In this document: piece after piece, positions 17,268 to 26,076 of the stretch
Layout: each line of letters opens with the position of its first letter
Numbering within the stretch: position 1 is the first letter of the stretch
Source of the DNA: Thiotrichaceae bacterium
GTDB taxonomy: Bacteria > Pseudomonadota > Gammaproteobacteria > Beggiatoales > Beggiatoaceae
Assembly (NCBI GenBank): GCA_028688145.1
Contig: JAQTYU010000011.1
Coordinates: 47,944-111,943, forward strand
Length of the DNA: 64,000 bases
Direction: 5' to 3'
Notes under the pieces: model-generated
The model's input: the letters and a program-made list of their open reading frames with translations, nothing else
What the model was told of the DNA's origin: nothing
Database searches by the model: none
Made by a program: the position numbers and the translations under genes

Positions 17268-19583
17268 CTACCCCAAATCCACCCGTTCAAACGTGGTTAG
17301 CCAGCGTTCAAACAAGGGCACACGCAGCCGCCAAATACCTGCGCTGTCTTGCACAATGAAACCGTGTTCGCGTAAACGGTGCAGTTGTTTTTTGTCGCTG
17401 ATGCTTTGTGAATGAATGATTTCTCGCACGGTGGCTTTACAGGCGGGATTTTCACAGAATTGTTGCCAAAATACTGCCATTGGGGCCACTGAGCTGTCTT
17501 CTAGCACTTTTTGAATGACGCTGTCCAAATCGGCTTGGTTCATGTTTCTTCTGAGATTTTTATTTGCCTGATTGACCATTTCTGAGCACAACAACTGTAA
17601 TAACGCAGGATGTCCTTGTGTTAAATTCACCATTTGTTCAATGAGTTCATCGGGATAAACCAAATTCACAGGCTCAGTTATCAGGCGTTTGCAATCTTTG
17701 GGTTCTAAATAATCCACCCGAAAACTTTGCACTTGCACAAAATAGTTTCCCCAGTTCGGATTTTCTAATTCGGTGAATAATGCCGCGCCAACGAATAAAA
17801 ACACGATTTTGTTTTGATGTTGTGAAAAGCTGCGCATTGCGCCCAGCAGCCGTGCGCCTTGTTCGGGGTCTTTTTGCAGCAGTTCATGCAAGCCTTCATA
17901 TTCGTCAAAGGCTAAAATCAGTTTGTAATGATGATTTAAATGCAGGGATTTTAAAGCAGTTTCAAAATTTTCCCATGCACTCAGCCAGTTTGAAGATTCT
18001 GAATGCTGGGTTTCTTGGGTTTCTAAGGTTAAATTAAGTTTGAGGTGAATTTTTTGCTGCAAATCTGTCAGCCAATTTTGCACGCTGCCTGTTTGCGCGC
18101 CTTGTAAATCTTGATACACCACTTTGAAACCGCTGCCGAGCATGGGTTCTAAGAATTTGAGCAGGCTGGTTTTTCCAACGCGACGTTGTCCTTGAATTAA
18201 AAACAGCGGCATTTGTTGGGCGGCGTGTACTTTTCGAGAAAATTCTTCTTTTAAATCTTCTCGCCCGAAAAAGATATTTTCATTCGCATCAGGATGTAAT
18301 GCGTCGCCTGTTAAATAAACATTTGTAGTAATCGGTTCTTGTTGTTTAGCGAATTCTTCTAAATGACGTTGTTCTTCTGAAGCGATTGCTTCCCAGCGTT
18401 GCAAGGCTTGTAAATATTCTTCGCGCCAGCTTCGGTGTTCAATTAAAGTTTGTGCGCTAAAAGCGGTGAGTTGTTTTTGAAAGGCTTGAAAAGTTTCTTT
18501 GCATAAACTTAATTGGGTTTGATGGCGATAGGCGATTAATTGTTCTCTCAAAGCCTGTAATTGGGTGAGCCATGTTTCTGAGGGTTTAAACTCAGTATTT
18601 TCAATAAGCGGCGGTTCTAAAACTTCAAAGCTTAAAGGGGCGTGTAACCAATGACCTGCACAAGCAGCATGAGCAATTTTATCGGCAAGTTTGGCTTGTA
18701 AAGGGCGATATTCCCGTAAGAATGTTACAAATCTTAGGGCAGTTTCTGAATCATTTACGGCTAAACGACGAAATTGTTTTTCTACGCCCCAAATAGGCAG
18801 CCAAATCACGGCATCCTTGTGATAAGGAGAAGAATAAAAAGTGATGCCTGACAAACAACGCAGAAAATAGAGGGGATAAGTGTATAAACGGAAATAGGTG
18901 AAAAAAAAAGAAAAAATAAGAACAATCCATGCAGCAAGCCATGAAATAGTCAATTCAGCAAAACTGAAAGTAGGAAAAACATTATTTTCTAAAAGAAGCC
19001 CGAAAGCAAGCCCGAAAATGATCAATCCAATAATCCCTCCAATAAGCCCTCCAATATTCCATCGAGCAAGCCCTAAAGTAAGCCCTAAAGTAAGCCCGAA
19101 AATAAGTCCATAAACAAACCCTAAAACAGACCCGAAAGCAAGCCCTCCAATAAGCCCGTAACTAAACCCGAGAGCAAGTCCTAAAAAAAGCCCGAAATCG
19201 AGCCCTAAAAAAAGCCCTAAAGCGCCCCCTAAAACAAGCGCTGCAATAAGCGCAAAAATATGTTCATTAGCTACTAAAAAAAATTTACTCTTAAAACCTA
19301 CTATTTTAAGATAGTTACTCAAAAACATGGCGTTATATTGATTGGGAAATAATACTGGGGTGTCAAAACTCACAACAATCAAGCAGCTCAACAAATAACT
19401 AACTGAACTGATTAAAATTATATAAGGGTAAGCTTTCAGGAAAATAAGTGCGGTTTGCTTTTTAGTGAGTATTTTTTCATAACGCTCTAACAATTTCGGC
19501 TCAAAAATAAGCCATGAAAGCATCTGCCATGTATTTTTGGGGACGCTGGGTTTGTGAAAAACGCTGTCGTCGGGTGTGTTCAT
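17268..19583 (-). CDS. Membrane AAA/STAND-like ATPase with glycine-zipper domain
   Basis: A 771-residue protein. One hydrophobic segment (about 50-72) precedes a remarkable region (about 108-200) in which Gly recurs roughly every four residues (LGLFLGLDFGLFLGLALGF), predicted to form close-packed membrane helices. Another hydrophobic stretch covers about 212-230. A helical linker (about 335-415) leads to an ATPase domain with Walker A GQRRVGKTS (465-473) and Walker B LILAFDEYEG (555-564), then helical and winged-helix-like segments (QLHRLREHGFIVQDSAGIWR). This is the P-loop architecture of STAND-type regulators. Its ATG overlaps the stop of the upstream gene as ATGA. The effector role is unknown; a membrane-acting defence or stress module is possible. 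Confidence 0.8.
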   Translation of the reverse strand: MNTPDDSVFHKPSVPKNTWQMLSWLIFEPKLLERYEKILTKKQTALIFLKAYPYIILISSVSYLLSCLIVVSFDTPVLFPNQYNAMFLSNYLKIVGFKSKFFLVANEHIFALIAALVLGGALGLFLGLDFGLFLGLALGFSYGLIGGLAFGSVLGFVYGLIFGLTLGLTLGLARWNIGGLIGGIIGLIIFGLAFGLLLENNVFPTFSFAELTISWLAAWIVLIFSFFFTYFRLYTYPLYFLRCLSGITFYSSPYHKDAVIWLPIWGVEKQFRRLAVNDSETALRFVTFLREYRPLQAKLADKIAHAACAGHWLHAPLSFEVLEPPLIENTEFKPSETWLTQLQALREQLIAYRHQTQLSLCKETFQAFQKQLTAFSAQTLIEHRSWREEYLQALQRWEAIASEEQRHLEEFAKQQEPITTNVYLTGDALHPDANENIFFGREDLKEEFSRKVHAAQQMPLFLIQGQRRVGKTSLLKFLEPMLGSGFKVVYQDLQGAQTGSVQNWLTDLQQKIHLKLNLTLETQETQHSESSNWLSAWENFETALKSLHLNHHYKLILAFDEYEGLHELLQKDPEQGARLLGAMRSFSQHQNKIVFLFVGAALFTELENPNWGNYFVQVQSFRVDYLEPKDCKRLITEPVNLVYPDELIEQMVNLTQGHPALLQLLCSEMVNQANKNLRRNMNQADLDSVIQKVLEDSSVAPMAVFWQQFCENPACKATVREIIHSQSISDKKQLHRLREHGFIVQDSAGIWRLRVPLFERWLTTFERVDLG
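19000..19250. repeat. Degenerate 12-base tandem repeat inside the membrane ATPase gene
   Basis: On the plus strand, words such as AAGCCCTAAAGT, AAGCCCGAAAAT and AAGCCCTCCAAT follow one another in register for about 250 bases. Each unit encodes four residues of the Gly-x-x-x membrane repeat. The low complexity suggests growth by slippage. Confidence 0.75.
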
Positions 19584-20530
19584 TTCGATAAACCTGTAAT
19601 GAATTGTTTGATTTTGTCAAAGAAAAACCATGAAGCGGCTGCAATCACAGAAATTGAAGCAGAAATCAGCTTAAACCTCCGTAAAAAATGTAAGATTTCC
19701 TTAATCACACAAGTTTCAAGCCAATCTAAAAACCTATCGATTTTGCGCCAAATACCTCTTTCCCTGTTTTTTGCAAAATCTTTCTCCCAAATATTCAGTC
19801 GTTCACTGAAACTCAGATTTTGACGAGCTTTCGCATTCACACAACCATAACAATATTCCAGAAAATCAAAAGAATAAGAATGCTCATGAATACGATTTTT
19901 AAGCAGATTTAAGTCTTGCGAATTCAGCGAAGTTTTACGATGTTTTAATTCAGCCCCAATTTCTTGCAAACTGAGCCTGTGCAATTCCTCAAGTTTCAAA
20001 TCTAAAGGCGAAGTTCTTTGAATTGTCTTTGTGTACAAACTGCACTGATTGTAAGGTTTGGTAGTCAGAGCCAATACTAAGCGATGTTGCTGATTTCTTA
20101 ATTTATTTAAATCATTAAAGAAATCTGCAAATTCAGGCGGGTTGGGTTTATCGAGCACAGCATCAAAATTTTCAAGCATCAGCAAAACTTTGGCAGTTTT
20201 TGCGTGCTCATCCAAAGTTTTCATCACTTCTGAAAAATTAGTGCAAGTAATGGTTTTATCAGGAAAAAGCGCACGAAGTTGCCTTTCTAAATTTTCAATC
20301 ATTCCAGCATAATCCTCTGCAAACCTTTTCATATTCACCCGCAACACCAACAAAGCTTTCTCTTTCGCCAGCGGCACAATGTCCTCCAATAAACGCGCTT
20401 GTCCCTGCCCGATTGCGCCGTGGACATTAATCGAATTTCCTTTAATCAAATCTTTAAGCAAGTTTTCTGTAAAAGTTGGACGCAACAAAGCAAACTCTCC
20501 CTTGGTGAGTGAACTTGTCAATCCTAGCAT
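19580..20530 (-). CDS. ATPase-like partner protein with degenerate P-loop and C-terminal TM helix
   Basis: A 316-residue protein resembling an ORC/Cdc6- or STAND-like ATPase domain. The P-loop region reads HGAIGQGQARLLED (37-50), without the Lys and Ser/Thr expected for nucleotide binding; the Walker B-like strand is VLLMLENFDAVLD. A helical segment follows, and a single hydrophobic helix near 285-312 anchors the C-terminus. Its stop overlaps the start of the membrane ATPase gene by four bases, so the two are translated together and probably form a complex. No known family name comes to mind. It may sense or regulate the neighbour without hydrolysing ATP. Confidence 0.75.
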   Translation of the reverse strand: MLGLTSSLTKGEFALLRPTFTENLLKDLIKGNSINVHGAIGQGQARLLEDIVPLAKEKALLVLRVNMKRFAEDYAGMIENLERQLRALFPDKTITCTNFSEVMKTLDEHAKTAKVLLMLENFDAVLDKPNPPEFADFFNDLNKLRNQQHRLVLALTTKPYNQCSLYTKTIQRTSPLDLKLEELHRLSLQEIGAELKHRKTSLNSQDLNLLKNRIHEHSYSFDFLEYCYGCVNAKARQNLSFSERLNIWEKDFAKNRERGIWRKIDRFLDWLETCVIKEILHFLRRFKLISASISVIAAASWFFFDKIKQFITGLSK

Positions 20531-20555
20531 TTTTTCGGGGGCATTTATATGCGAA

Positions 20556-20650
20556 ACGTCCCCCTTTAAAAAAGGGGGACACGAAGGGAATTTAACATCG
20601 TGGAAAGGGTAAATATTTTCAAGCTCTCCCCTTTTTCAAAGGGGAACTTA
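20556..20650. repeat. CCCCCTTT/AAAGGGGG palindromic repeats
   Basis: Two hairpin words, CCCCCTTTAAAAAAGGGGG (from about 20561) and CCCCTTTTTCAAAGGGG (from about 20627), sit between the M23 gene and the ATPase pair. The same words occur near 26015, 29061, 50940 and 63744. Confidence 0.7.
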
Positions 20651-20659
20651 TTCCAAACC

Positions 20660-21625
20660 TTACTGCTGCAATACCAATTTCGGATCAACCAAACTCTTAT
20701 TTAAACTCACACTCCAGTGCAAATGCGGCCCTGTGGCACGCCCAGTTTTCCCAACTAAGCCAATCACTTGCCCTTTGCTGACGCGCTGTCCTTCTTTCAC
20801 CAGAATCTGGTCTAAATGACAAAACATCGTCACCACGCTTTGACCGTGATCTAAAAACACCGTGTTGCCATTAAAGAAATAATCACCCGTATTCACCACA
20901 ATGCCATCCGTAGGCGCGTGAATTTCAGCCCCTTGAGGCGCGGAAATATCTAAACCACTGTGCGGTTTACGCGGCTGCCCGTTGAAAAAACGTTGCAAAC
21001 CAAAAGGACTGCTAAAACCACCCGCCACAGGTTTCGCCAAAGGCAAAGGTGAAATATCTGTCGCACGCCACGGCGTTGCTAAAGCCGCTTGAATTTGTTG
21101 AGTTTCTTGTTGAATACGTTGTAAATCTTCAGCATTGGGATTCACATGCCGTTGATTTTTCACCGTGATATGTTGAGCAGGATAGGTTTTTGCCTGCACC
21201 GTGAAGTTGTAAGTTTCGCCCGTGTCTTGGTCAACAAGACGATGTGCGCCCGCTTTTGCACTCAGCGCGATGCCGACAAAAGCCCACCATTGTTGCCCAT
21301 CCCGCAACACCAAAACGCGGCGTTGTTCATACAACATCGTGGGCGGGGTTGCGCTGCGGCTGTTCAATGCCACGCTGGCAATACCGCCAATCACTGCGGG
21401 TTGATTGCGTAGCGCGCTTAAAAATTCGGGCATGGTTGCCGCGATTTCAGGGCTGGTAACATTTGTGACAGGGGCAACGGGGCGAATTTCTGCGGCTGCC
21501 AAAGTGGTAGCGCGAACTTGCGGTTTATTGGGGGCTGCGGCAGTTGAAGAATTTGCAGAACAGCCTAAATGACTTAATACACAAATAGTTAATAAGACTT
21601 TACGAATCAGGGGAATGAGTTTCAT
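20660..21625 (-). CDS. M23 family metallopeptidase lipoprotein
   Basis: A 321-residue envelope peptidase. The signal MKLIPLIRKVLLTICVLSHL is followed by the lipobox LGC, so it is probably a lipoprotein. The middle carries an Ig-like domain seen in periplasmic LytM proteins. The C-terminal M23 domain has the zinc ligands HSGLDIS and HLHWSV and the GRATGPHLH motif, so it should be an active peptidoglycan endopeptidase, unlike EnvC/NlpD types that lost the ligands. Its ATG overlaps the stop of the hydrolase gene upstream by four bases. The role is probably wall cleavage during growth or division. Confidence 0.9.
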   Translation of the reverse strand: MKLIPLIRKVLLTICVLSHLGCSANSSTAAAPNKPQVRATTLAAAEIRPVAPVTNVTSPEIAATMPEFLSALRNQPAVIGGIASVALNSRSATPPTMLYEQRRVLVLRDGQQWWAFVGIALSAKAGAHRLVDQDTGETYNFTVQAKTYPAQHITVKNQRHVNPNAEDLQRIQQETQQIQAALATPWRATDISPLPLAKPVAGGFSSPFGLQRFFNGQPRKPHSGLDISAPQGAEIHAPTDGIVVNTGDYFFNGNTVFLDHGQSVVTMFCHLDQILVKEGQRVSKGQVIGLVGKTGRATGPHLHWSVSLNKSLVDPKLVLQQ

Positions 21626-22269
21626 GCGAGATATTTATTCAAAAAGTTGACGGTGACACGCCACGCATTTTCGGTGGCATCGGCATCATAGCGTAAGCTT
21701 TCAGGATCAGCGAAGCCATGCTCAGCATCGTAACTATAACATTCTAAAACTTTTTCTGCTTCTAGCATCACATCTTCTAAACCTGCTTGTTTATCGGGCC
21801 AAGTGCTTTCGGTTTCAGAAAAAAAGGCTAAAGTAGATGCCGTCAGCGGGGTGACGCTATGCTTATCCAGCAGCACACGACAATAGAAAAACACCAAGGC
21901 TTGCACTAATTCAGGAAATTGCAGTGCGGCATGTTGTGCCTGTAATCCACCAAAAGACCAACCTAACACCGCCACTTTGCGTTGTTCGGTTTGCAGTGCC
22001 TGCAAGGCAGTCGCTAATTTACGATCCGCTGCGGCTTGATCCAAATGTCGTACATAATCGCCCGCCGCTTTGATGTCTTCAGGGTGATAACCTTCATATA
22101 AATCAATCACCATCGCCCGATAACCCAACTTTGCAAACTCATCTGCCCACTCGCGATTGTAAGCAAGCACTCCCCACCAATCATGAATAATCAATATCCC
22201 TTTCGTTGCTTGTTCATCGCCCACAACATAGGTATCAAACATTTCTCCAGCAAGGGTGGTCAACCGCAT
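21622..22269 (-). CDS. Dienelactone hydrolase family protein
   Basis: A cytoplasmic alpha/beta hydrolase of about 215 residues. It has the DLH-family layout: IHDWWGV near the oxyanion region, nucleophile elbow GWSFGG, an acid in the WPDKQAG region and His in AEHGFADPES. The nucleophile is Ser where classical dienelactone hydrolases have Cys, so the true substrate is probably an ester other than dienelactone. The ATG at 22269 follows a GGAG site and is preferred over the GTG at 22281. Its stop overlaps the start of the M23 lipoprotein gene, implying co-translation, though no biochemical link is evident. Confidence 0.85.
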   Translation of the reverse strand: MRLTTLAGEMFDTYVVGDEQATKGILIIHDWWGVLAYNREWADEFAKLGYRAMVIDLYEGYHPEDIKAAGDYVRHLDQAAADRKLATALQALQTEQRKVAVLGWSFGGLQAQHAALQFPELVQALVFFYCRVLLDKHSVTPLTASTLAFFSETESTWPDKQAGLEDVMLEAEKVLECYSYDAEHGFADPESLRYDADATENAWRVTVNFLNKYLA

Positions 22270-22673
22270 CCAAAACTCCACTCAGGTTCATTTTTACAAG
22301 GCTGCAAATAGTGTGATTAAATCTCCAAAAAAGCAAGCAAAAGCTAAACTTTTTTGGGGCTTCTGACCGCATTTTATCAAGCCTTCACGGGCTTTAACAC
22401 TTCAATATTTTTACGCAGTCGATTTTGCGCAAAATCCCCTTTAAAAGCTAATTTATAAAACCCATATCGTTAAGGCTGTGCTCACTGTGCCTTCATCCAA
22501 GGGTTAAATATTTATCTTTAGCCCCCTTTAGGGGGTTGGGGGCTTCTTTAAGATTTTTAAATCCTTATATGAGGGCGCAGTTAGGTTTACAAGGCTATTT
22601 TTATCAGCACAGCGAGCTTAAATGATTTGTGGCATACTATATGGTTTACTTTTATTAGGTTACGAGGACGATT
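22270..22673. repeat. Intergenic region with palindromic repeat, upstream of yajC
   Basis: This 400-base divergent region must hold promoters for the hydrolase-M23 pair and for yajC. A copy of the TAGCCCCCTTTAGGGGGTTG repeat lies at about 22519-22547. No RNA gene or riboswitch-like structure is apparent. Confidence 0.55.
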
Positions 22674-23012
22674 ATGAGTTTTCTGATTCAAGACGCTTTA
22701 GCAGACGGTGCACCCGCTGCTGCCGCTGCGGCGGGAAATGGATTTGCCAGCTTAATTCCATTGGTATTGTTGTTTGTGGTGTTTTATTTCCTACTCATTC
22801 GCCCCCAAAACAAGCGCATGAAAGAACATAAACAAATGCTTGATGCTTTAGCCAAGGGCGATGAAGTCGTGACTAATGGCGGTGTACTCGGCAAAGTTAC
22901 CAACTTAGGTGATAATTTTGTCACCCTCGAAATCGCATTGAACATCGAAGTTAAAGTTCAACGTCAAGCCATTGCAGCGGTAATGCCTAAAGGCACGATC
23001 AAAACCCTGTAA
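22674..23012 (+). CDS. yajC: Preprotein translocase subunit YajC
   Basis: A 112-residue single-pass membrane protein that joins SecD and SecF to the SecYEG channel. After a short Ala/Gly-rich periplasmic start, one membrane helix (LIPLVLLFVVFYFLLI) is followed by the diagnostic RPQNKRMKEH and the cytoplasmic GDEVVTNGGVLGKV. A GAGGACGATT stretch precedes the ATG. secD and secF follow closely, forming the usual operon; queuosine genes often upstream in gammaproteobacteria are absent here. Confidence 0.97.
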   Translation: MSFLIQDALADGAPAAAAAAGNGFASLIPLVLLFVVFYFLLIRPQNKRMKEHKQMLDALAKGDEVVTNGGVLGKVTNLGDNFVTLEIALNIEVKVQRQAIAAVMPKGTIKTL

Positions 23013-23045
23013 TTTTCCTAGATTAGCGAGAAGTTGCTGAAATCA

Positions 23046-24914
23046 ATGAATCAATACCCACTTTGGAAATATATACTGGTTGGGGGCATTCTCTTTATTT
23101 GTACATTGTTCGCGCTCCCCAACCTGTTTGGGGAAGACCCTGCGGTACAAATTTCCCCCGTGTATGGGCGTGATATTAAATTAGACAGTACGTTTCAAAG
23201 CTCAGTCGAAGCGAAGTTGAAAGAAGCGAATCTGACCGCGAGCCGTATTGATATGACTCCCGATCAATTATTAGTGCGTTTTAGTGACACCGAAACCCAA
23301 TTAAAAGCTTATTCAATCCTGAAAGAAAGCTTGCATGGGTATGTGGTCGCACAAAACTTAGCTTCTGCCACGCCACGCTGGCTAACCGCACTCGGTGCAC
23401 AACCGATGTATCTCGGCTTGGACTTACGCGGCGGCGTGCACTTCTTAATGCAGGTGGATATGGAAACCGCCATCAAGCAGGACGAAGAGCAATTAGTTGA
23501 AGATTTACGCACCGTACTGCGTGAGAAAAAACTGCATTACAAAGGCTTAAACCGTCTTGCGGATGCTGCGGGTGGCGTGCGTGTTTCCTTTGCAGATGTC
23601 GCAACCCGTGATCAAGCGCGTCCTATCGTTGCAAAAGACTATCCTGATTTAATTATCAAAGACCGTGATACTGCCGATGACTTTGGCTTGTACCTCACCT
23701 TTAATGATAAAAATCTGGTCGAACGCCGCAAAAAAGCCCTTGAACAAAACATCACCACTTTGCGTAATCGGGTGAATGAATTAGGGGTGGCTGAGCCGAT
23801 TATTCAGCAACAAGGGCAAGATCGCATCGTGGTGCAATTACCTGGTGTGCAAGATACCGCGCGTGCTAAAGAAATCTTAGGCGCAACCGCGACTTTAGAG
23901 TTTCGTTTAGTCGATGGTACGCCTGACCAATGGCAAGATGCACAACGTAATAACAAGATTCCTGTGAATTCACGCTTGTATAAACAACGTGATGGCAGCC
24001 CGATTTTGTTAAAACGTAGCGTGATTGTGACAGGCGATCAGATTAATGATGCCGCCTCCGCTTTGGATCAGCGCACAGGCAGTCCTTCCGTGTCTGTGGT
24101 GTTGGACAACAAGGGCGCAAAGCGCATGAATGACATCACCCGTGAAAATATTCAGAAGCCAATGTCGGTGGTGTTTATCGAATATCGTTTAGATAAACAA
24201 ATCGTAGACGGCAAAGAAGTCAAAACCCGTAAGAAAGTTGAAGAAGTGATTAACGTTGCTACGATTCAAGAGCAATTCGGTAAAAGCTTCCAAATCACGG
24301 GCTTAGCTTCGGGCGAGGCGAGAAATTTATCTTTACTGCTGCGTGCAGGTGCTTTAAAAGCTCCGATGGAAATCGTAGAAGAACGCACTATCGGTCCAAG
24401 CTTGGGTAAAGAAAACATTCGTCAAGGTTTCTTGTCGGCGGTGTTGGGCTTTGTGGTGGTGATGATTTTCATGGTGATGCGTTATAGCACCTTCGGGATA
24501 GTGGCGAATATCGCACTGTTTACCAATATGATCGTGTTGCTGTCGTTATTGTCGATGTTACAAGCCACTTTAACCCTACCGGGGATTGCGGGGATTGTTT
24601 TGACCATGGGGATGGCAGTGGATGCTAACGTGCTGATTTACGAACGGATTCGTGAAGAATTACACATTGGCAACAGTCCACAAGCCAGTATTCATGCAGG
24701 CTTTGAAAAGGCATTCAGTACGATTGCAGACTCCAATATCACTACTTTAATTGCAGGGATTGTGCTGTTTAGTTTTGGCACAGGTCCGATTAAAGGCTTT
24801 GCGGTGACTTTATCACTGGGGATTCTCAGCTCGATGTTTACTGCGATTATGGTGAGCCGCGCAGTGATTAACTATAAGTGGGGCGGTAAACGACTCACTA
24901 GCCTGCCCGTCTAA
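23046..24914 (+). CDS. secD: Protein translocase subunit SecD
   Basis: Large subunit of the SecDF complex, which uses the proton gradient to pull exported proteins through the translocon. The start MNQYPLWKYILVGG matches the family; a TTG four codons upstream is less likely. After the first membrane helix comes LPNLFGEDPAVQI, then the D1 motif LGLDLRGGVHFLMQVD, the periplasmic head, and five C-terminal membrane helices with GIVLTMGMAVDANVLIYERI. About 622 residues, the usual length. secF follows after 9 bases. Confidence 0.97.
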   Translation: MNQYPLWKYILVGGILFICTLFALPNLFGEDPAVQISPVYGRDIKLDSTFQSSVEAKLKEANLTASRIDMTPDQLLVRFSDTETQLKAYSILKESLHGYVVAQNLASATPRWLTALGAQPMYLGLDLRGGVHFLMQVDMETAIKQDEEQLVEDLRTVLREKKLHYKGLNRLADAAGGVRVSFADVATRDQARPIVAKDYPDLIIKDRDTADDFGLYLTFNDKNLVERRKKALEQNITTLRNRVNELGVAEPIIQQQGQDRIVVQLPGVQDTARAKEILGATATLEFRLVDGTPDQWQDAQRNNKIPVNSRLYKQRDGSPILLKRSVIVTGDQINDAASALDQRTGSPSVSVVLDNKGAKRMNDITRENIQKPMSVVFIEYRLDKQIVDGKEVKTRKKVEEVINVATIQEQFGKSFQITGLASGEARNLSLLLRAGALKAPMEIVEERTIGPSLGKENIRQGFLSAVLGFVVVMIFMVMRYSTFGIVANIALFTNMIVLLSLLSMLQATLTLPGIAGIVLTMGMAVDANVLIYERIREELHIGNSPQASIHAGFEKAFSTIADSNITTLIAGIVLFSFGTGPIKGFAVTLSLGILSSMFTAIMVSRAVINYKWGGKRLTSLPV

Positions 24915-24923
24915 GGAGATGCC

Positions 24924-25889
24924 ATGCGTATTTTAAGTAGGTTTGATTACAACTATAACTTCATGGGCAAGCGCAAAATTGCAATGATCGGGTCGATTTT
25001 GATGACCGTGATCACAGTGATTTCCTTGCTGACGCAGGGCTTGATGTTTGGATTAGATTTCACAGGCGGCTCGCTGATGGAAGTCAGCTATTCGCAAGCG
25101 GTTGAATTACAACCGATTCGTGAAAACCTGCATAAAGGCGGCTTTCCTGAAGGGGTGGTGCAACATTTTGGCACGGCGCGCGATGTTTCTATTCGCTTAG
25201 GCATTCATCCTGAATTAAAAAATCAGGAAATGAATGAAAAAGTGATGAGCATCCTGCAACAAGGCGGTCAAAAAGTTGAAGTGCGTCGCAATGAATTCGT
25301 TGGGGCGTATGTTGGCAATGAATTGATTCAAGATGCGGTGTTAGCAGTGCTGTACACCATGATCGGGATTTTAATTTATGTGGCATTGCGCTTTGAATAT
25401 CGTTTTGCAATGGGCGCAGTGTTGGCAGCATTACACGACCCCGTGATGATTTTAGGGATTTTCTCTATTTTCCGCATTGAGTTTGATTTAACCACGGTGG
25501 CGGCAATTCTTGCGGTTATCGGTTATTCATTGAACGATACCATTGTGGTGTTTGATCGGATTCGTGATAACTTTTTGAAGTTACGTAAGAAAACCTCAGT
25601 TGAAGTGATGGATATTTCTATCAATGAAACCTTGAGTCGTACGATCATGACTTCGGTAACGACCTTATTAGTGGTCGTGGTGCTGTTCTTCTTTGGCGGT
25701 GATTTGATTCATGGTTTTGCCACAGCCTTGATTATCGGGATTGTGGTGGGGACGTATTCGTCCATTTATGTCGCGAGCGCGTTGGCTCTGGGTCTGGGTG
25801 TGAGTCGTGCGGACTTGTTGCCTGTGGTCAAAGAAGGCGCGGAAGTGGATAAAAACAGCAAAGTGATCGACATCGATCAAGAGCTGTAA
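24924..25889 (+). CDS. secF: Protein translocase subunit SecF
   Basis: Smaller partner of SecD in the inner membrane. It has the first membrane helix, the GLDFTGGSLMEVSY motif, a short periplasmic part and five membrane helices with IGYSLNDTIVVFDRIRDNF and the C-terminal VGTYSSIYVASALAL. A strong AAGGAG site lies 6 bases before the ATG. 321 residues, normal. It ends the yajC-secD-secF unit and is followed by paired repeats that may act as a transcription stop. Confidence 0.97.
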   Translation: MRILSRFDYNYNFMGKRKIAMIGSILMTVITVISLLTQGLMFGLDFTGGSLMEVSYSQAVELQPIRENLHKGGFPEGVVQHFGTARDVSIRLGIHPELKNQEMNEKVMSILQQGGQKVEVRRNEFVGAYVGNELIQDAVLAVLYTMIGILIYVALRFEYRFAMGAVLAALHDPVMILGIFSIFRIEFDLTTVAAILAVIGYSLNDTIVVFDRIRDNFLKLRKKTSVEVMDISINETLSRTIMTSVTTLLVVVVLFFFGGDLIHGFATALIIGIVVGTYSSIYVASALALGLGVSRADLLPVVKEGAEVDKNSKVIDIDQEL

Positions 25890-25896
25890 GTTGAAA

Positions 25897-26036
25897 ACAA
25901 GCCCCTAATCCCCTGAAGGGGACTTTAAAGATAAAGAAAATAATTTTTTTGTCTTTAAGGTTTAGCCCCCTTTAGGGGGTTGGGGGCTACAGTTAAGATT
26001 TTTAAATCCCCCTGCCCCCTTTTTCAAAGGGGGTAT
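25897..26036. repeat. Composite palindromic repeat after secF
   Basis: Arms GCCCCTAATCCCCTGAAGGG (25901-25920) and TAGCCCCCTTTAGGGGGTTG (from about 25963) are followed by a CCCCCTTTTTCAAAGGGGG hairpin (about 26015-26033). Two repeat families sit back to back here, as also near 29007-29083. Confidence 0.75.
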
Positions 26037-26076
26037 TTTTTCCCCTGCTTTATTTCCCAATTCCCGAGACCCGATC

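Noticed and set aside
19000..19250. CRISPR-like array
   Set aside because: The repeats are 12 bases, contiguous, without unique spacers, and lie in a coding frame that explains them.
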